DNA of 64,000 nt. Origin: Phytophthora colocasiae. Taxonomy: Eukaryota > Oomycota > Peronosporomycetes > Peronosporales > Peronosporaceae. Location: assembly GCA_018806915.1 (NCBI GenBank), contig JAGKQI010000059.1, positions 1,178,001 through 1,242,000 of the forward strand. Reading direction: 5' to 3'. Position numbers and translations under genes: made by a program. Of this stretch, positions 1 through 10,573 are shown piece by piece (positions within the stretch are counted from its first letter, which is position 1; each line of letters begins with the position of its first letter). A model generated the notes under the pieces. That model searched no databases. It was not told the DNA's origin and worked only from the letters and a program-made list of their open reading frames with translations.

Positions 1-1
1 C

Positions 2-385
2 TACGACACCCGCGTGGAAGCCAACCTGAAGATTCCTTCCCATCCAACGTGGCTCAAGTGTCTGCGTCAGAAGTCGAAAGACGACACGTTACCAGCAAAA
101 CCGATTGAAGAAGGCAAATGCGTCACGTCCCTAACAGCCAACGATGGCGAACTGCTTGAAAGTATCGGACAGAGCTCCCTGCTCCCGCTTTTCGTTGATA
201 GTGGTTGGGACGATCTTGACGCGCTGACTGAGCTTCAAGAACACCACGTAGGAAATAGCGAAGATCAAACCTGGCCATATCGCTCGGCTACTCCGTTATC
301 TCCACCGTCAACTAGAAGCAACGGCGAAAAAGGCAAGTTGAAGCTGGTTAGGCAGACTATACCATCAATGTATCCATTTCATTAA
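2..385 (+). CDS. 3' end of an unidentified protein gene (cut by window edge)
   Basis: An open frame enters from the left edge (the codons before position 14 are also open) and stops at 383-385, so this is the C-terminal 127 residues of a longer protein. The piece is rich in Ser, Thr, Pro and Glu, with a moderately acidic stretch containing GWDDLDALTEL and no membrane helix. I recognise no family. It is followed by about 200 bp of AT-rich spacer before the first gene of the cysteine-rich array, on the same strand. It may be a low-complexity C-terminal tail of a signalling or regulatory protein, but that is a guess. Confidence 0.45.
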   Translation, partial: YDTRVEANLKIPSHPTWLKCLRQKSKDDTLPAKPIEEGKCVTSLTANDGELLESIGQSSLLPLFVDSGWDDLDALTELQEHHVGNSEDQTWPYRSATPLSPPSTRSNGEKGKLKLVRQTIPSMYPFH

Positions 386-592
386 GCAGGGTCATTTGAG
401 TAGATCCTTTGATAATTACTAAAAACATTTTTTCTCATTACCTTCTTAATTACATTAATATTTATAAAGTTAATTTCAAAGGTTCATAATATTCACAGGG
501 ATTGAACAGCGTATCACGCAGATGTCATTGTGGCCAGCGCACACGTCGCGCCGCGCTCTCTATCGCAATACTCGCTCTACCAGCCCCGAGGA
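386..592. other. AT-rich intergenic spacer
   Basis: Spacer between the edge gene and the first cysteine-rich membrane protein gene. It is AT-rich around 415-490. In-frame GTG codons lie upstream of 593, but the family pattern (Met followed by a Ser-rich stretch) favours ATG at 593. No clear promoter element was recognised. Confidence 0.5.
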
Positions 593-2136
593 ATGTCGAG
601 TGCTTCCTCTTCAGGTCCTTCCTCAGCTGAAGTAGACGCCGGCAGTGTCGTGACGGCTACAGAATGTGCGTGGGAGCAGGTGACGGACGGCGAGTCATGC
701 TTCCTGCAGCCTCGTTCCTGCTACGATTGCCTCAATACGCCACTCCGCAACGGCCAAGTATGTAAATCCTCTTATTTATTATATTTCACGTTATTAATAA
801 TAATATTCTGATATCCTCTGAATAGGAATGTGTCTTGACCCCTTTCGGACTATGCGAGAGTATTTCTGAGTATAACTACACAGAGGACTATCGTCGACCT
901 CAATCTGCCTACACGTATCCGATCCATTACAATTACTTCCCAGAGGTGAACTCGACGTACTGCGAACTGAACGATTCAGTGTGCAATTCTTGTCAAGAAA
1001 CGACGTTCACAGTTGGGAATAAAAACCCGTCGGTGTATTGCACTGGAACCGCCAACTGCGTGTGTATAGCAGTCTGTGAGGCTGAATCCTGGTGGAACGA
1101 CACGCTCGCGAGACTTAAAACATTTTTGCAACAAGAGAAGAACGAGACCACGGCGTGTCCATTAGCGGCCAATTCATCGTCCACATTGGCCTCGGATGTT
1201 TCAGCTTCCAGTAATTTGACGAAACCAGATATCAAAGACGCGTACGCAGCAGACGACGAGTGTATGTGGTACCAGAACTCGACACTATGTGAGACACCAC
1301 GAACATGCTTCGACTGTTTAAACACAGAACTATACAGTGGCCAGAAGTGCACTATCACTCCAGGGGGGTATTGTACCAAGATCAACGAATACGACTACGC
1401 TTTAGACTACCGACGGGTATATTCGGACAGCGCTGCACACTACTTCCCGTCGACGAATACGACGTACTGTGAATATGACGACACTACGTGCACGGAATGC
1501 CGTCGTGACAAGTTTGTGGGTGCTTACGATGGCAATACGAACCTATCAGCGTTTTGCACTGGAGATAATGACTGTGTCTGCGTGGCGTTTTGTGAATCAC
1601 CGAACTGGAAGACAATTGTGACGGAAGAAGCATGTGAAGCAACACCTACAAGAGGCAATAGTGGTGGTTCCAGTCTTTCATCGATTGGGCTTGCATCCAT
1701 TGTCGTCGTTGCTGTTTTGCTGGCTCTGTCAGCGCTTCTGCAGCTCTTCAACATGTTCCGCGCTCGTCGTAAGTGTTTTGCCGTTTTATTCGGATTAAAC
1801 CGTGCTAACTCTCGACATTTGGTTGTAGGAAGAGAAGTTCGCTGGCACAATATGCTGTCACAGAGCATTGCTGTACGTCGGCAGCCCACCACGGGGCTTT
1901 CATTGGGGCTATCAGCGTGGAAGGAGATGCGGAACGGGCTCATTGCCGACGAACGCAACGTCAGCAGCGAGAATGTTATCGGCCATCGTCTTGCTGATGC
2001 CCCAGTCGACGCTCCAATGGTTACAGTGGAGGAAGGCGATGGTTACCGCCCGATGTCTCCAAATGTGCCTGTTCTTCCAGCCCCTCCTCCAATACCAGCT
2101 CGACCGACAGCAACTCAATCCCGATCGTCAATTTAA
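593..2136 (+). CDS. Two-module cysteine-rich single-pass membrane protein (array gene 1)
   Basis: Three exons: 593-757, 826-1768 and 1829-2136, joined at GT/AG sites with phases 0 and 1, giving about 471 residues. After a Ser-rich start come two copies of a 14-Cys module. Each has the landmarks C-W, PR-C, DCLN, Y-F-P, N-x-T-Y-C and CVC-A-CE; the copies are roughly residues 25-170 and 195-320. A membrane helix lies near residues 340-363. The tail carries LSAWKEMRNGLI and EEGDGYRPMSP. The first intron falls between the DCLN cysteine and the next cysteine, and the second just after the membrane helix; both positions recur in paralogues. The 60-nt second intron has no in-frame stop, so retention would keep the frame. 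The gene converges on array gene 2 with only 17 bp between the stops. Function unknown; the module is probably extracellular. Confidence 0.85.
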
Positions 2137-2153
2137 TTTTGAAGCTTCAAGAT

Positions 2154-3392
2154 TTACATCGGCCTCAGTCGTCCGCGCCCTTCACCTACCGGATCCACCT
2201 TACTATCTATCAGCTCCTCTCGCATGGCTTTCCAGGCTGGCAGCTCCAGTGACCGCGTGAATCTTCGCATTTCAGACCTCCGAAGACGCATGGATTCTCG
2301 TCTCCGCGCTTGTAATATGTGCTTTACCCGCCATACACCAAGTATCACCGCCAAAACCACTACTACGGCGAGACTGAGGAAAATGACGAAGGTTTCCCAA
2401 GGGAATTCAGCTGCGTAAATGTTCGTAGTGGACGTCGTCAAGGCCTCGCACTTTTCTGCTTTCACAGTCTCTTGCCAGTCTGAAGACTGGCAAAACGCCA
2501 CGCACACACAACCACCGCTGCCGACGCAGTAGGACGCCGAATTACTGGCCGATCGACCAATACCACAGTTGGAGCAAGCAGCATCACTAAGCTCACAGTA
2601 CGTCGTGTTGGTCGATGGGTAGTAGTATCCGTTGTCAACTCCAGAACTACTTACGCTTCGGAAGTCCAATTTGTACTTGTAACTTGTCGTCAATGTAGCG
2701 CAGTACCCTTCAGGAGTGATCGTACACGCCTCGCCACTATCCGCCAGAGTATTTAAACAGTCGTAGCAAGTCCTTGGCGTGCTGCACAGTGTCGAATTCT
2801 GATACCACGTGCATTTATCTTCACTTGACAAAGTATCTTTACCGTCGGAAGATACAGACGTATCATCGGAATCCAGTTCAATCGCACCACCAGTATCCTC
2901 ATTAACTGTGTCGGTCGCAAAGCTACAACCTTCAGGCGTATCCTGATCTACAGCGAGAACGATCAAAGGCAGTCGTTGACGTGCGTAGCTCAGCCACGTG
3001 GAGACTTCGCAGCTATTCAACCGAACACAGGTATCTGACGAGTTGGCTCCGTCACAGTACGTTGAATTCCCAGCCACGAAGTAATCACCGGCATCACTGG
3101 CAAGAGTTTCTTCATATTCCCTCACGCCCATACAGATCCCGCTATCTGTAAGCACACAGGTCTATGCGATAGAAACATTGTTAGTGTTGCATAATATGCA
3201 ATGCATATTGAGGCTTTTTTATCCAGTGCTTCGTACCTCTCCAGCTGCAGGGGTCTCATTAAGACATTCGCTGCATGTTCGAGGTTCCAGGAAGCATTCA
3301 CTGTCCAGTGACGTCACCGTCTTCCAGCTACAGCTCGAAGCGTTCACTGTTTCGGTGGCAACAGACCCCGATCCAGACATACTACGAGTCAT
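2154..3392 (-). CDS. Two-module cysteine-rich single-pass membrane protein (array gene 2)
   Basis: Two exons on the minus strand, 3237-3392 and 2154-3161, separated by a 75-nt GT/AG intron in phase 0, encode about 387 residues. A second in-frame ATG at 3380 could also be used. The first module is shortened and keeps only 10 of the 14 cysteines, lacking the segment between the TYC and CVC landmarks. The second module is complete. A membrane helix lies near residues 307-329, followed by an Arg-rich stretch and the tail motif LPAWKAMREELI. The second tail motif is reduced to GEGRGRLRPM. The post-membrane intron of array gene 1 is absent here. The intron between the DCLN and following cysteine matches genes 1, 6 and 7, which supports common descent. 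Confidence 0.83.
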
Positions 3393-3932
3393 TTACGGAG
3401 ACTTTCTAGCAATGAGAGGCCTGTAGCCAGCGAGCTAAGGTCTCCCTTCACCCTCCGATTATGAGTGAGCGACCCTGACTAAACGTGGTCAGCTGCAAGA
3501 CGTTGCACCGGCGAAACTTGCGCCGGATCTAGACCACAGACGCGAGGATGACGGCCGATGGCTTTGCCGTAAACGAGAAAAGCTTTGGTAGCTTTGCTTC
3601 AACCACACAACCGCTACTTGAGCTCAACTCAACTCAACTCAAGCACAAGAGAATCAAAGCTGCTTTCATCGGACTGCAGTCGACGCGCAGGTGCTGTTCT
3701 TGTGATGATACTTTAAACGGAGACAGAGAAGACTGCTGCAGGAAAAGAACGACAACGTACACTGCAATCGGCCCACGTTGAAGCGGCCTTCAAGCTCACT
3801 GACCTTAGGCCAGAGACACTGCGTCGCTGACCTGCATCCTAAACTTTAGGTTAGGTTCCAAGCGGACATTCTGGACCGCACATGTATCCTCACAGCAAAG
3901 CACTCATATTGATAACCTTCACATCTCCTGCA
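3393..3932. other. Intergenic region with a short TCAAC repeat
   Basis: Lies between array gene 2 and the 3' end of array gene 3, both on the minus strand. It holds a short run of TCAAC units at about 3622-3646. No coding segment or mobile element was recognised. The promoter of array gene 2 should lie at its left edge. Confidence 0.5.
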
Positions 3933-4985
3933 CTAAGCTGTGCGGTCCCCTAGCGGGGCATACGGCGCGTCAATCTCACCGTCTTCTTCGTCGCTGTCCG
4001 CTTCGTTGCTACTAACAACCGGTTGGCTCGGCCGTGGTCTCACCACGTTGGTGTTGTCGATACTCGACCGACGTCGACCTGTGCTCGTCACTGCTGTGAG
4101 CGGATGCTGCGGGTCTTCGAACTCGACCGAGAGGGTCGCGACCTGCAGGTTCGAGAGAGGCGCCGACGGGGCAACGGTGTCACTAGCTGCCGTCGCCTGT
4201 GCTTCACCTTCTTCCAACGCTGCAGCAGTTGGAGTCGCTACCTCATCCTCATTTCTCGTCATAGCCGACTGGTTGGCTATTTGATCCGCGCAATACTTCT
4301 TCCAGCCCACAAGTGGCAGCAAGGGGCCGTTCATCAGCGGGCGGTTACGATAAGCCTCCTCTCGAGCTTCCCGGCGCCTGCGGAGACGACGTACCCACCA
4401 CAAGTAGGCAACCATAGGGATGGCGAAGCACAGGATGACGATGGTGACGATGTCACCTACTGAGACGCCCATGACACTCACAGGCGCGGAGGAATCCAGC
4501 GTCGCGCAGTAGGCACTAGCGACTTTGTTCGCGTACACGGGCGACTCGCAGAAGCCCACACAGACGCAGCCGTTTGATCCTGCGCAGAACTGCGAAGGCT
4601 CTACGGATCCCGAGGCGGATTTAATGAACTGACTTGCCTGGCATTCGACGCACACAGGGTCGGTAGATTCGCAGTAGGTTGTGTTGATTGCTGGGAAGTA
4701 GTGTGGCGCTGCGTCGCTACTGTTTGAACGGTAGTCTTCTTCCCAGACGTAGTCTGCCATGGTAGTGCACAACCCAGCACTAGTGATGACACACTCGACA
4801 CCATCGAATGGAGACGAGTTAAGACAGTCGTAGCAGGACCGAGGAGAGTCGCAGGCGTCCGAACTCTGCTGTTTCCACATACAAACATTCTGACTTGCTT
4901 TGGTGTAGATTGAAGAGGAGGTTGGAGCTGGCATTGGGATGAAAATCTCTTCGCTCCTAGAGGAAGAGGAAGACATGGACGCCAT
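3933..4985 (-). CDS. Single-module cysteine-rich membrane protein (array gene 3)
   Basis: Uninterrupted frame of 350 residues. A Ser-rich N-terminus is followed by one complete 14-Cys module at about residues 34-160, including SCYDCLN, INTTYC and CVCVGFCE. A membrane helix follows at about 174-197, then a strongly basic stretch (RRLRRRREAR). The tail is longer than in other members and ends acidic (SDEEDGEID). The conserved tail helix is only partly kept (LVGWKKYCADQI) and the EEG-GYRP motif is reduced to LEEGEAQ. Both introns seen in related genes are absent, so this copy may have lost them. ATG at 4985 is preceded by an initiator-like element. Function unknown. Confidence 0.85.
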   Translation of the reverse strand: MASMSSSSSRSEEIFIPMPAPTSSSIYTKASQNVCMWKQQSSDACDSPRSCYDCLNSSPFDGVECVITSAGLCTTMADYVWEEDYRSNSSDAAPHYFPAINTTYCESTDPVCVECQASQFIKSASGSVEPSQFCAGSNGCVCVGFCESPVYANKVASAYCATLDSSAPVSVMGVSVGDIVTIVILCFAIPMVAYLWWVRRLRRRREAREEAYRNRPLMNGPLLPLVGWKKYCADQIANQSAMTRNEDEVATPTAAALEEGEAQATAASDTVAPSAPLSNLQVATLSVEFEDPQHPLTAVTSTGRRRSSIDNTNVVRPRPSQPVVSSNEADSDEEDGEIDAPYAPLGDRTA

Positions 4986-5020
4986 TATCCATCCGACGGC
5001 GAAGTCCTGATGTTCCAGTA

Positions 5021-5037
5021 GTAATGCTGAATGACTC
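5021..5037 (-). promoter_or_regulatory. Oomycete initiator-like element before array gene 3
   Basis: On the minus strand this reads GAGTCATTCAGCATTAC. It resembles the oomycete core promoter consensus GCTCATTYYNCAWTTT with a few mismatches and lies roughly 36 to 50 bp before the ATG at 4985, a usual distance for short oomycete leaders. Confidence 0.4.
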
Positions 5038-5053
5038 GGGCTCAGTATCCGAC

Positions 5054-5836
5054 TCAGATTCCATCAGCTTCTGATTGGCCACAGCAGGCACGCTTAAAGG
5101 GGCGCCCATCACATATTGACGTGGACAACACTAAATTCGGTTGAAGTGAAGTTCTTATGCTACATTTGGTTTTTTCTCTTGATCTGATTATGATGGTGGA
5201 GCGTAAACTCAAAAGGGCGGTTAGGTCAGCACAGTAACCAATCATCACGCACTAGTCCGCGAGAGAAGGTGGTGTCCTTTCTATGCTTTCCGAACTGCAA
5301 CATCAACTTCCGGGATTCACTACAGAGGAATTTCAAACGAACATGTATACACAAACAAGTAGTCTCAATACGTTTTAGTGCTTCGCTCATTTATGTAGTA
5401 AGATGAATGGCTGAACAGCAAAGTAAGTGCATGCCATTGAGGTGTCTAACAAGTTTGTGAATATAAAATATGGCTCCATTTAACTCCCGGGTTTTCCTGG
5501 TTTAGTCCGCGAGGGTGATGCGTTGGCTGACCTCGTATGTACCTGTCCTGTCCATCCACAGACTTACACTCAGAATTTGTATGGTCGCATCCAAAACCAA
5601 GCTGGCTTTGTTCAGATAGAGACCAAGTGACACATCAAGTGACACCGACGCGGTTCGGGGCTCAAGAAGAAGACCGGCCACGAGCACATTCGTGCGCCTC
5701 CATCCCTTTCAGCTGCTGCCAGGAGCCGTAGAGCCAAACGTGCCAATCGCGCGTGGCGGGTCCAGTCTTCAATTCAGCCGACAGTTACGAGTAGCTCTTG
5801 ACGTTCTTATTCGCCCCCCCTGCGACTAGCAAATAA
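5054..5836. other. Intergenic region between divergent array genes 3 and 4
   Basis: About 780 bp between the start of array gene 3 (minus) and array gene 4 (plus). It should hold both promoters. A run of C just before 5820 and short shadow frames are visible, but no recognisable gene or transposon. Confidence 0.45.
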
Positions 5837-6875
5837 ATGGACAGCGACACACCAGCCCCCTCCGCCACCAATGCCAACGAGACCTCCAGCTCCAGCAACC
5901 TTGTCGACGTCATCATCCCTGGCTCCACCTCCTCAGACGTCAATGTGGGCGACTCGGACAAGTCGGTGAGCTCCAACGCTGGAGATTCGTGTACGTGGTA
6001 TGACGACGGCGACTGTACGAAGCCTCGCACGTGTCGGGACTGTTTGAACGTTTTACTGTCGTCCGACTCGTGCGCTGTGGATCCGCACGGCGCGTGTGTG
6101 AGTATGAGCGCCTACGAGAGTTACCTGGCCAACCGCTACTACTACACGCCTCTGCAGCGCTATTTCCCTTCTAGTGAGTACGAGTACTGCAGTGCCAACG
6201 ACTCGATCTGCGCCACATGCAGTGAACAATGGAACTCGAACTTTGCCAGCACGGGCGATGCCGGTATGTCATCGTTCTGCACGGGGACGAACGGTTGCGT
6301 GTGCATTGCAGACTGTGAAGTGCCCGATTGGCAGGAGTCAGTGATCAACGACCAGTGTTATCCCAGTGGCAGTGGATCTGGAGCGGAATCCGACTCGTCG
6401 ATGGCTACACGTATTACAGTTTCGATCTTCGTGGGTGTAGCTGTTGCAGTGTTCCTTGCCTTCGTGACGTGGGGAGTACGTCGATTCGTCAACCGAGGGA
6501 ACTATGAAGCAAATGGTAAGTTGTTGATAGGCTTGTCCACATGATACGTGAGGAAGAAGTTCTGATTGTGGTTTTGCTGCAGTTATTCGCCGTGAAACAC
6601 GTACAGTGCCACGTCCACCACCGACAGGACCACAGCTATCTTTGTCAGGATGGAAGTCGCTGCGGCAGAACCTTATTGACTCTGAGCACGGATTTGTAAG
6701 CGGCAGTGACACAGTGACGCTGCAGCGCAATGTTCAAGGCTCCTTCGCGCCAGCTACGACAGATAATACACCGGAAATTCGACTGGAGGAAGGCGAGGGA
6801 TATCGTCCAGCGTCTCCTGGTGGAAATGAACAACACACACAGAGAACAACCCAACAAGAGAGAACCGCGCTCTAA
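5837..6875 (+). CDS. Single-module cysteine-rich membrane protein (array gene 4)
   Basis: Two exons, 5837-6515 and 6583-6875, with a 67-nt phase-1 intron placed just after the membrane helix as in gene 1; about 323 residues. A Ser/Thr-rich N-terminus precedes one full 14-Cys module at about residues 52-180, including RTCRDCLN and NGCVCIADCE. The membrane helix is at about 194-215. The tail has SLSGWKSLRQNLIDSEHG and EEGEGYRPASP, the best-kept forms of both tail motifs. The usual N-x-T sequon before the TYC cysteine is lost (SEYEYC). Array gene 5 is clearly the closest relative (shared DCLNVLL, GACVSMS and CSANDS segments). The two were probably adjacent duplicates before Crypton-type and inverted-repeat sequence was inserted between them. 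Confidence 0.87.
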
Positions 6876-7517
6876 TATCACAGACGGAAGAAGAAGATTA
6901 TCAACAACTCGACACAGGGAGCTTCTGACTCCCATCCAAGGAAGACATCCCGTTAGCCAGTACTATCGACGGCGGGCTGTTAGGAAAACTATCGGCATGG
7001 AGAACCTCGCCTTAACGGTAAGATTAATGTAATTATGGTCACTTGTACGCTTCAGTTTGTAAGTTTCTTGACCTGTAGCCAACCAGATCTATTACGCGGC
7101 TCAAACGTTAAGTCGATCACAAAACCCTACAGATGCTGCAGATTTTGCTCAAATTTCGGCTGGATTCTTGCGTCCTAAGACACATCTGGCTGGTTGACTG
7201 CTGTTCATTCGTGGTATGGTATAATATTCCCTCTATTCCAACCAAGCTATTTTTGTAAATTTGTACAGCAAGTTAATCCGCCAATAAAAATAGACTATAG
7301 AGACAATTTTGGCTAATCATGTGAAATTGTAGAAAGGGAAAATGGTTCCAACCATTCCGACCATATATGGTTGGAATATTTTGAAAATATGTGATATTCA
7401 ATACAATAGTCCATACAAATGCATATTCACAAAATATCCCGAAGTTTCTGACTAATGACAGAAGTTCCAACTACACAGGAGTTTCGCCTTCACAATTAGA
7501 AGTAGTCCGCAGAAGCG
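6876..7517. other. AT-rich spacer before the Crypton remnant
   Basis: No gene recognised. It contains an inverted repeat: TTCCAACCAT at 7346-7355 and its complement at 7367-7376. The left boundary of the Crypton remnant probably lies in this stretch but cannot be fixed, because Cryptons lack long terminal repeats. Confidence 0.4.
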
Positions 7518-9590
7518 ATGTCGATCGCGTCGCTTGCCCCTGCCAACAGCAAGAAGGCGAGAGTGACAGCGCTCAATTCTTTTGCAGCGTTTCTGGAAAC
7601 TGAGAACATGACACTGACCAAAACCCACGAACTAATTGATGGAGACAAGACTGGTAAGGTGCTACGAATTCTATTAGATAAGTATGCGTATTCTCTTGCT
7701 AGAGCAACCGACAAGTCTCGTTCGACAAACACCTGTCTCGCCTACTTTGGAAATGTCAAGAACTGGTTGCTGGATATGTATCCTCAACAAGGTTCGATAG
7801 TAAAACCTCAGCTACAGAAGGTTCTCGCAGGTCTTGGAAAATTTTGCAACAATCGAGAGGGTGGTGGCTTTGAAAAAAAAGCACCCCCATGTTCTAAGCA
7901 AGATTTGGAAACTATAGTTCGAATATTGTACACCTCCGAGTCTGCAGACGCTTACTTAGACGCCTCACTAATTGTGATGCTGTGGTACTTATACGGACGT
8001 AGCTCGGATGCAGAACAACTTGAAAAGCAACAGCTCTCTATACTACCTGGTGAGTTTGCTAACTACTGTTGTTAGTTAAAAACAAAATCGTAACCCGATA
8101 TACAAATTTTAGGTGGAGTGCTTTTCCTACGATTCAAACGAGTGAAAACAGCATTGTTGCAGGAGTATTTCTCTGTTTAAAGACACAACAAGCTTCATGA
8201 CGTGTCCGATTTTTACCTTAGCGGCGTCACTCGCTACACAGACGGCGCCAAGCAAGCGCTTCTACCCTCAATTCATGTCCAAGAAGAGAAACACAGAAAA
8301 TGCGAACGACGTCGAGGAGCTCAGTCTAATTGAACTGCTTGAGGCAGACGACAGCCCCAATCCACTTGAATGCGCCCAGCAGTCTTCCATAAACGCATCT
8401 GTACCTGGAGCACAAGCGTACGTGAACAGACTGTTGGTTAGGATCAAGAAAGTGGCGCATCAGAAGGGATTAAAGCTTACCTCCGGGCTTACTTCTCATT
8501 CCTTTCGTCGCGGTGCTGCCATGCATACCAACGACGGTAGTCTGGCTGAAAACTGGATCATTGAGCGCGGTGGGTGGCAGATTGGATCGTGTGAATAAGG
8601 CTTTTGGGTACATGCTGGGGACCACTCAGGCGGATCAAAATGTAGGCCGTGTCCTGAGCGGATGGAACCCAAAGGAAGGCGCCAGGCTCCCGTCTCTCCA
8701 CATGCCCTGGACCCACCGATTCGTGACCGTGCTCGTGCTCTCCAAGTACTGCTGTTTCTCGAACACGCTCGCTTTTTCTGACTCAGCTCTCAACCTAGAC
8801 GAAGCTGTTGCAGACTGTTTTGATGGCAACTGTAGTCATGCACTACCCTGATGCTCTCCTACTTGATGACCGTAGCGCCCTTGTGTGCAGACTGCGCGGT
8901 GTCATGGCGGAACAGTCCATTGGAGAAGCAGAGGTGCTGGCTTGGAGTGCCACCATACGTCGAGCCTTCTGATCCCCTCTAGAATTGCCAAGCTCTCGAG
9001 AAGTGAACTACGAATCATCATCAGTTTTTGAAAACGTAAAAAGCCATTAGGAGCAGATTGACGTCCTCATCCTACAAAACAAGAGACTTGAAGATCGACT
9101 GTTAGCAGTTGAAGCCCACTTCCATACACATACCGATCGCCAAACAGCCAGCGAACAAACCAGTGTTGACGCAGTAGTTTCCATTGACGTGCAGAATGTC
9201 CAGAACGCAGTCCGCCCAAAGAAGAAGAGTACACGGTCGCTCTCCAGCCGTTTTGGTACGAGTGGTTTACTGCGACGCCACGTGTATATGCCCCGCGTTC
9301 TGTAAAAAAAACCACACTATACGAGTCGAGACACGCGGTAGGATACATGTTGCTGTTCGTACCGATGGGTTTTGCGCTGCATGAAGCTTCTGCCGCGTTT
9401 AAAAGCGAAGTACTGGAAATCGGGGAGCGTGCGCAGAAGAACTTGATCTTATTCTTGAAGGAGAATGGCTCTTCAGCCATTGCGGTCGGCACAGCGTTGA
9501 AAATCCTTCGCAAGATGCTTCAGAACGGCAAACTCGACGCACATATAGCGCGTTACCACGAGCAAGTCGAAAACGGAAGCATCATACACC
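7518..9590 (+). pseudogene. Decayed Crypton element (tyrosine recombinase)
   Basis: Fragments in several frames, all on the plus strand, form one broken protein. 7518-8050 carries an N-terminal core-binding-like region and the first catalytic Arg in YGRSSD. 8197-8598 carries SHSFRRGAA, the H-x-x-R box of tyrosine recombinases. 8513-8850 carries FGYMLGTT with the likely nucleophilic Tyr. 9347-9590 matches the C-terminal region typical of oomycete Crypton proteins. A putative intron starts near 8050. The frame is lost near 8160 and again near 8582, where one extra base separates RGGWQ from the Tyr segment. Several stops lie between 8850 and 9340. Cryptons move DNA with a Tyr recombinase and have no transposase of the DDE type. 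This copy cannot make an active enzyme. Confidence 0.75.
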
Positions 9591-9691
9591 CAACACCAGT
9601 CACCGCACTCCCAGCTTCATTCGCACACGCCCCATACAATAACCTACATATACATATACAATACAGAGCACAAACAGTATAGTCAAATGAA

Positions 9692-9753
9692 GGCGATGAT
9701 CGGATTCGAACCGATCGCAGCAAAAGCTGCTCCTCCACCCCGGAGGCACCGTC
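9692..9753 (-). ncRNA. Compact tRNA-like cloverleaf (probably not a working tRNA)
   Basis: On the minus strand, GACGGTG at the 5' end pairs with CATCGCC at the 3' end with one mismatch and one wobble. Between them are three perfect 5-bp hairpins: CCTCC/GGAGG, GCAGC/GCTGC and ATCGG/CCGAT. The last has a 7-base TTCGAAT loop and so contains a perfect B box (GGTTCGAATCC). The first two loops are only 5 and 4 bases, and I see no convincing A box or 7-base anticodon loop. At 62 nt it is shorter than a normal tRNA. It could be a tRNA-derived SINE head or a decayed tRNA gene. Confidence 0.3.
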
Positions 9754-10060
9754 ACAGAATAAACACCACCCCAAAGCACACACAGGGACGCATACTCACC
9801 AGGAGCTGTCGGTACACACCTCACAAGAACGCACAGGAACACACGCACACGCCGGGGCTTGTAGGAGCTTCTAGCCGTCACTAGCACGAGGTATGCCACG
9901 AGATCCTTGTTACTTCACGTCTTCGCCTCTCGGGTAGTCCTTGTCCTTGTCTAAACGAAGAGTAAGAGGAAGGCACGTGGCAGCGATTGGTGTGCGCACA
10001 GTGTCACTATAGAATGTCACTAAAGTGATTATGGTTTTTACCGGTACAGGTTGGAACCGG

Positions 10061-10321
10061 TCAGACCTGGTTGGAATTTTTACGGTATGGTCCATAACTG
10101 AGATCTGGACACCATTGTCGCCCCTGAGAATTCTTGGCGGCCATGTGGCCTTTGAGCCATCGACGAACGTGCTGCTCAGCAAATGAAGTACCTGTGGCAA
10201 ACGCACCAAGATAGTCTTCGTGTGGAGTGTCGGCAAACTCGATGATGTGGATCTCGCCAGTGTCAGGAAACCATTCAAGATAATTGAGTCGAACGATTGG
10301 ATTCTCGCTGTCAGCAAGCAA
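10061..10321 (-). pseudogene. Fragment of an unrecognised repeat-family protein, N-terminal part
   Basis: An open stretch of about 86 residues, including YLEWFPDTGEIHIIEFADTP and ending near CPDLSYGP. Its downstream partner (FADFRTIKIEIGVS onward) lies on the opposite strand at 10574-10951, so the gene seems to have been split by an inversion. The PD and E-x-G segments recall PD-(D/E)XK nuclease-like (Uma2-type) proteins, but this is a weak impression and I assign no function. Confidence 0.35.
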
Positions 10322-10322
10322 G

Positions 10323-10556
10323 AGATTGCTGGATGTCTGGTTAACGCATTGCCCAGACCAATGGAGAGTACAAATCCACCAACAGAGCTGCAGGAAACCC
10401 TACCGGGAGCGCCATCCCTGGTGGAATACCAAGGATTCGACGTCCGTCCAACTGGATCACGGTACTTGGAGCGACGATAGGCAGTGGAGCCAGCTGCACG
10501 AGTGGATTGACGCGAGCATCATACAACTTGTATTCGGCATTCGTAAAGTCGGGCTC
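10323..10556. repeat. Left arm of a 234-bp inverted repeat
   Basis: Nearly the exact reverse complement of 10736-10969 with the same length. On the minus strand it encodes the same protein segment as the right arm does on the plus strand (begins FEPDFTNAEYKLYDARVNPL). Confidence 0.85.
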
Positions 10557-10573
10557 AAACAACACCGGGCTCT

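Noticed and set aside
1524..1958. Minus-strand open frame inside array gene 1 (similar long shadows occur in the BT1, CorA and kinase genes).
   Set aside because: It mirrors the codon pattern of the real gene and has no motif of its own.
7346..7376. TTCCAACCAT inverted repeat near the Crypton remnant and similar GGTTGGAA words near 10050, considered as paired element ends.
   Set aside because: The similarity is short, the spacing and order differ, and Cryptons lack terminal inverted repeats; I could not define matching ends.
9692..9753. Ordinary tRNA gene call (Ser/Leu type II or Sec).
   Set aside because: No 7-base anticodon loop, no A box, total only 62 nt; reported only as a tRNA-like structure.
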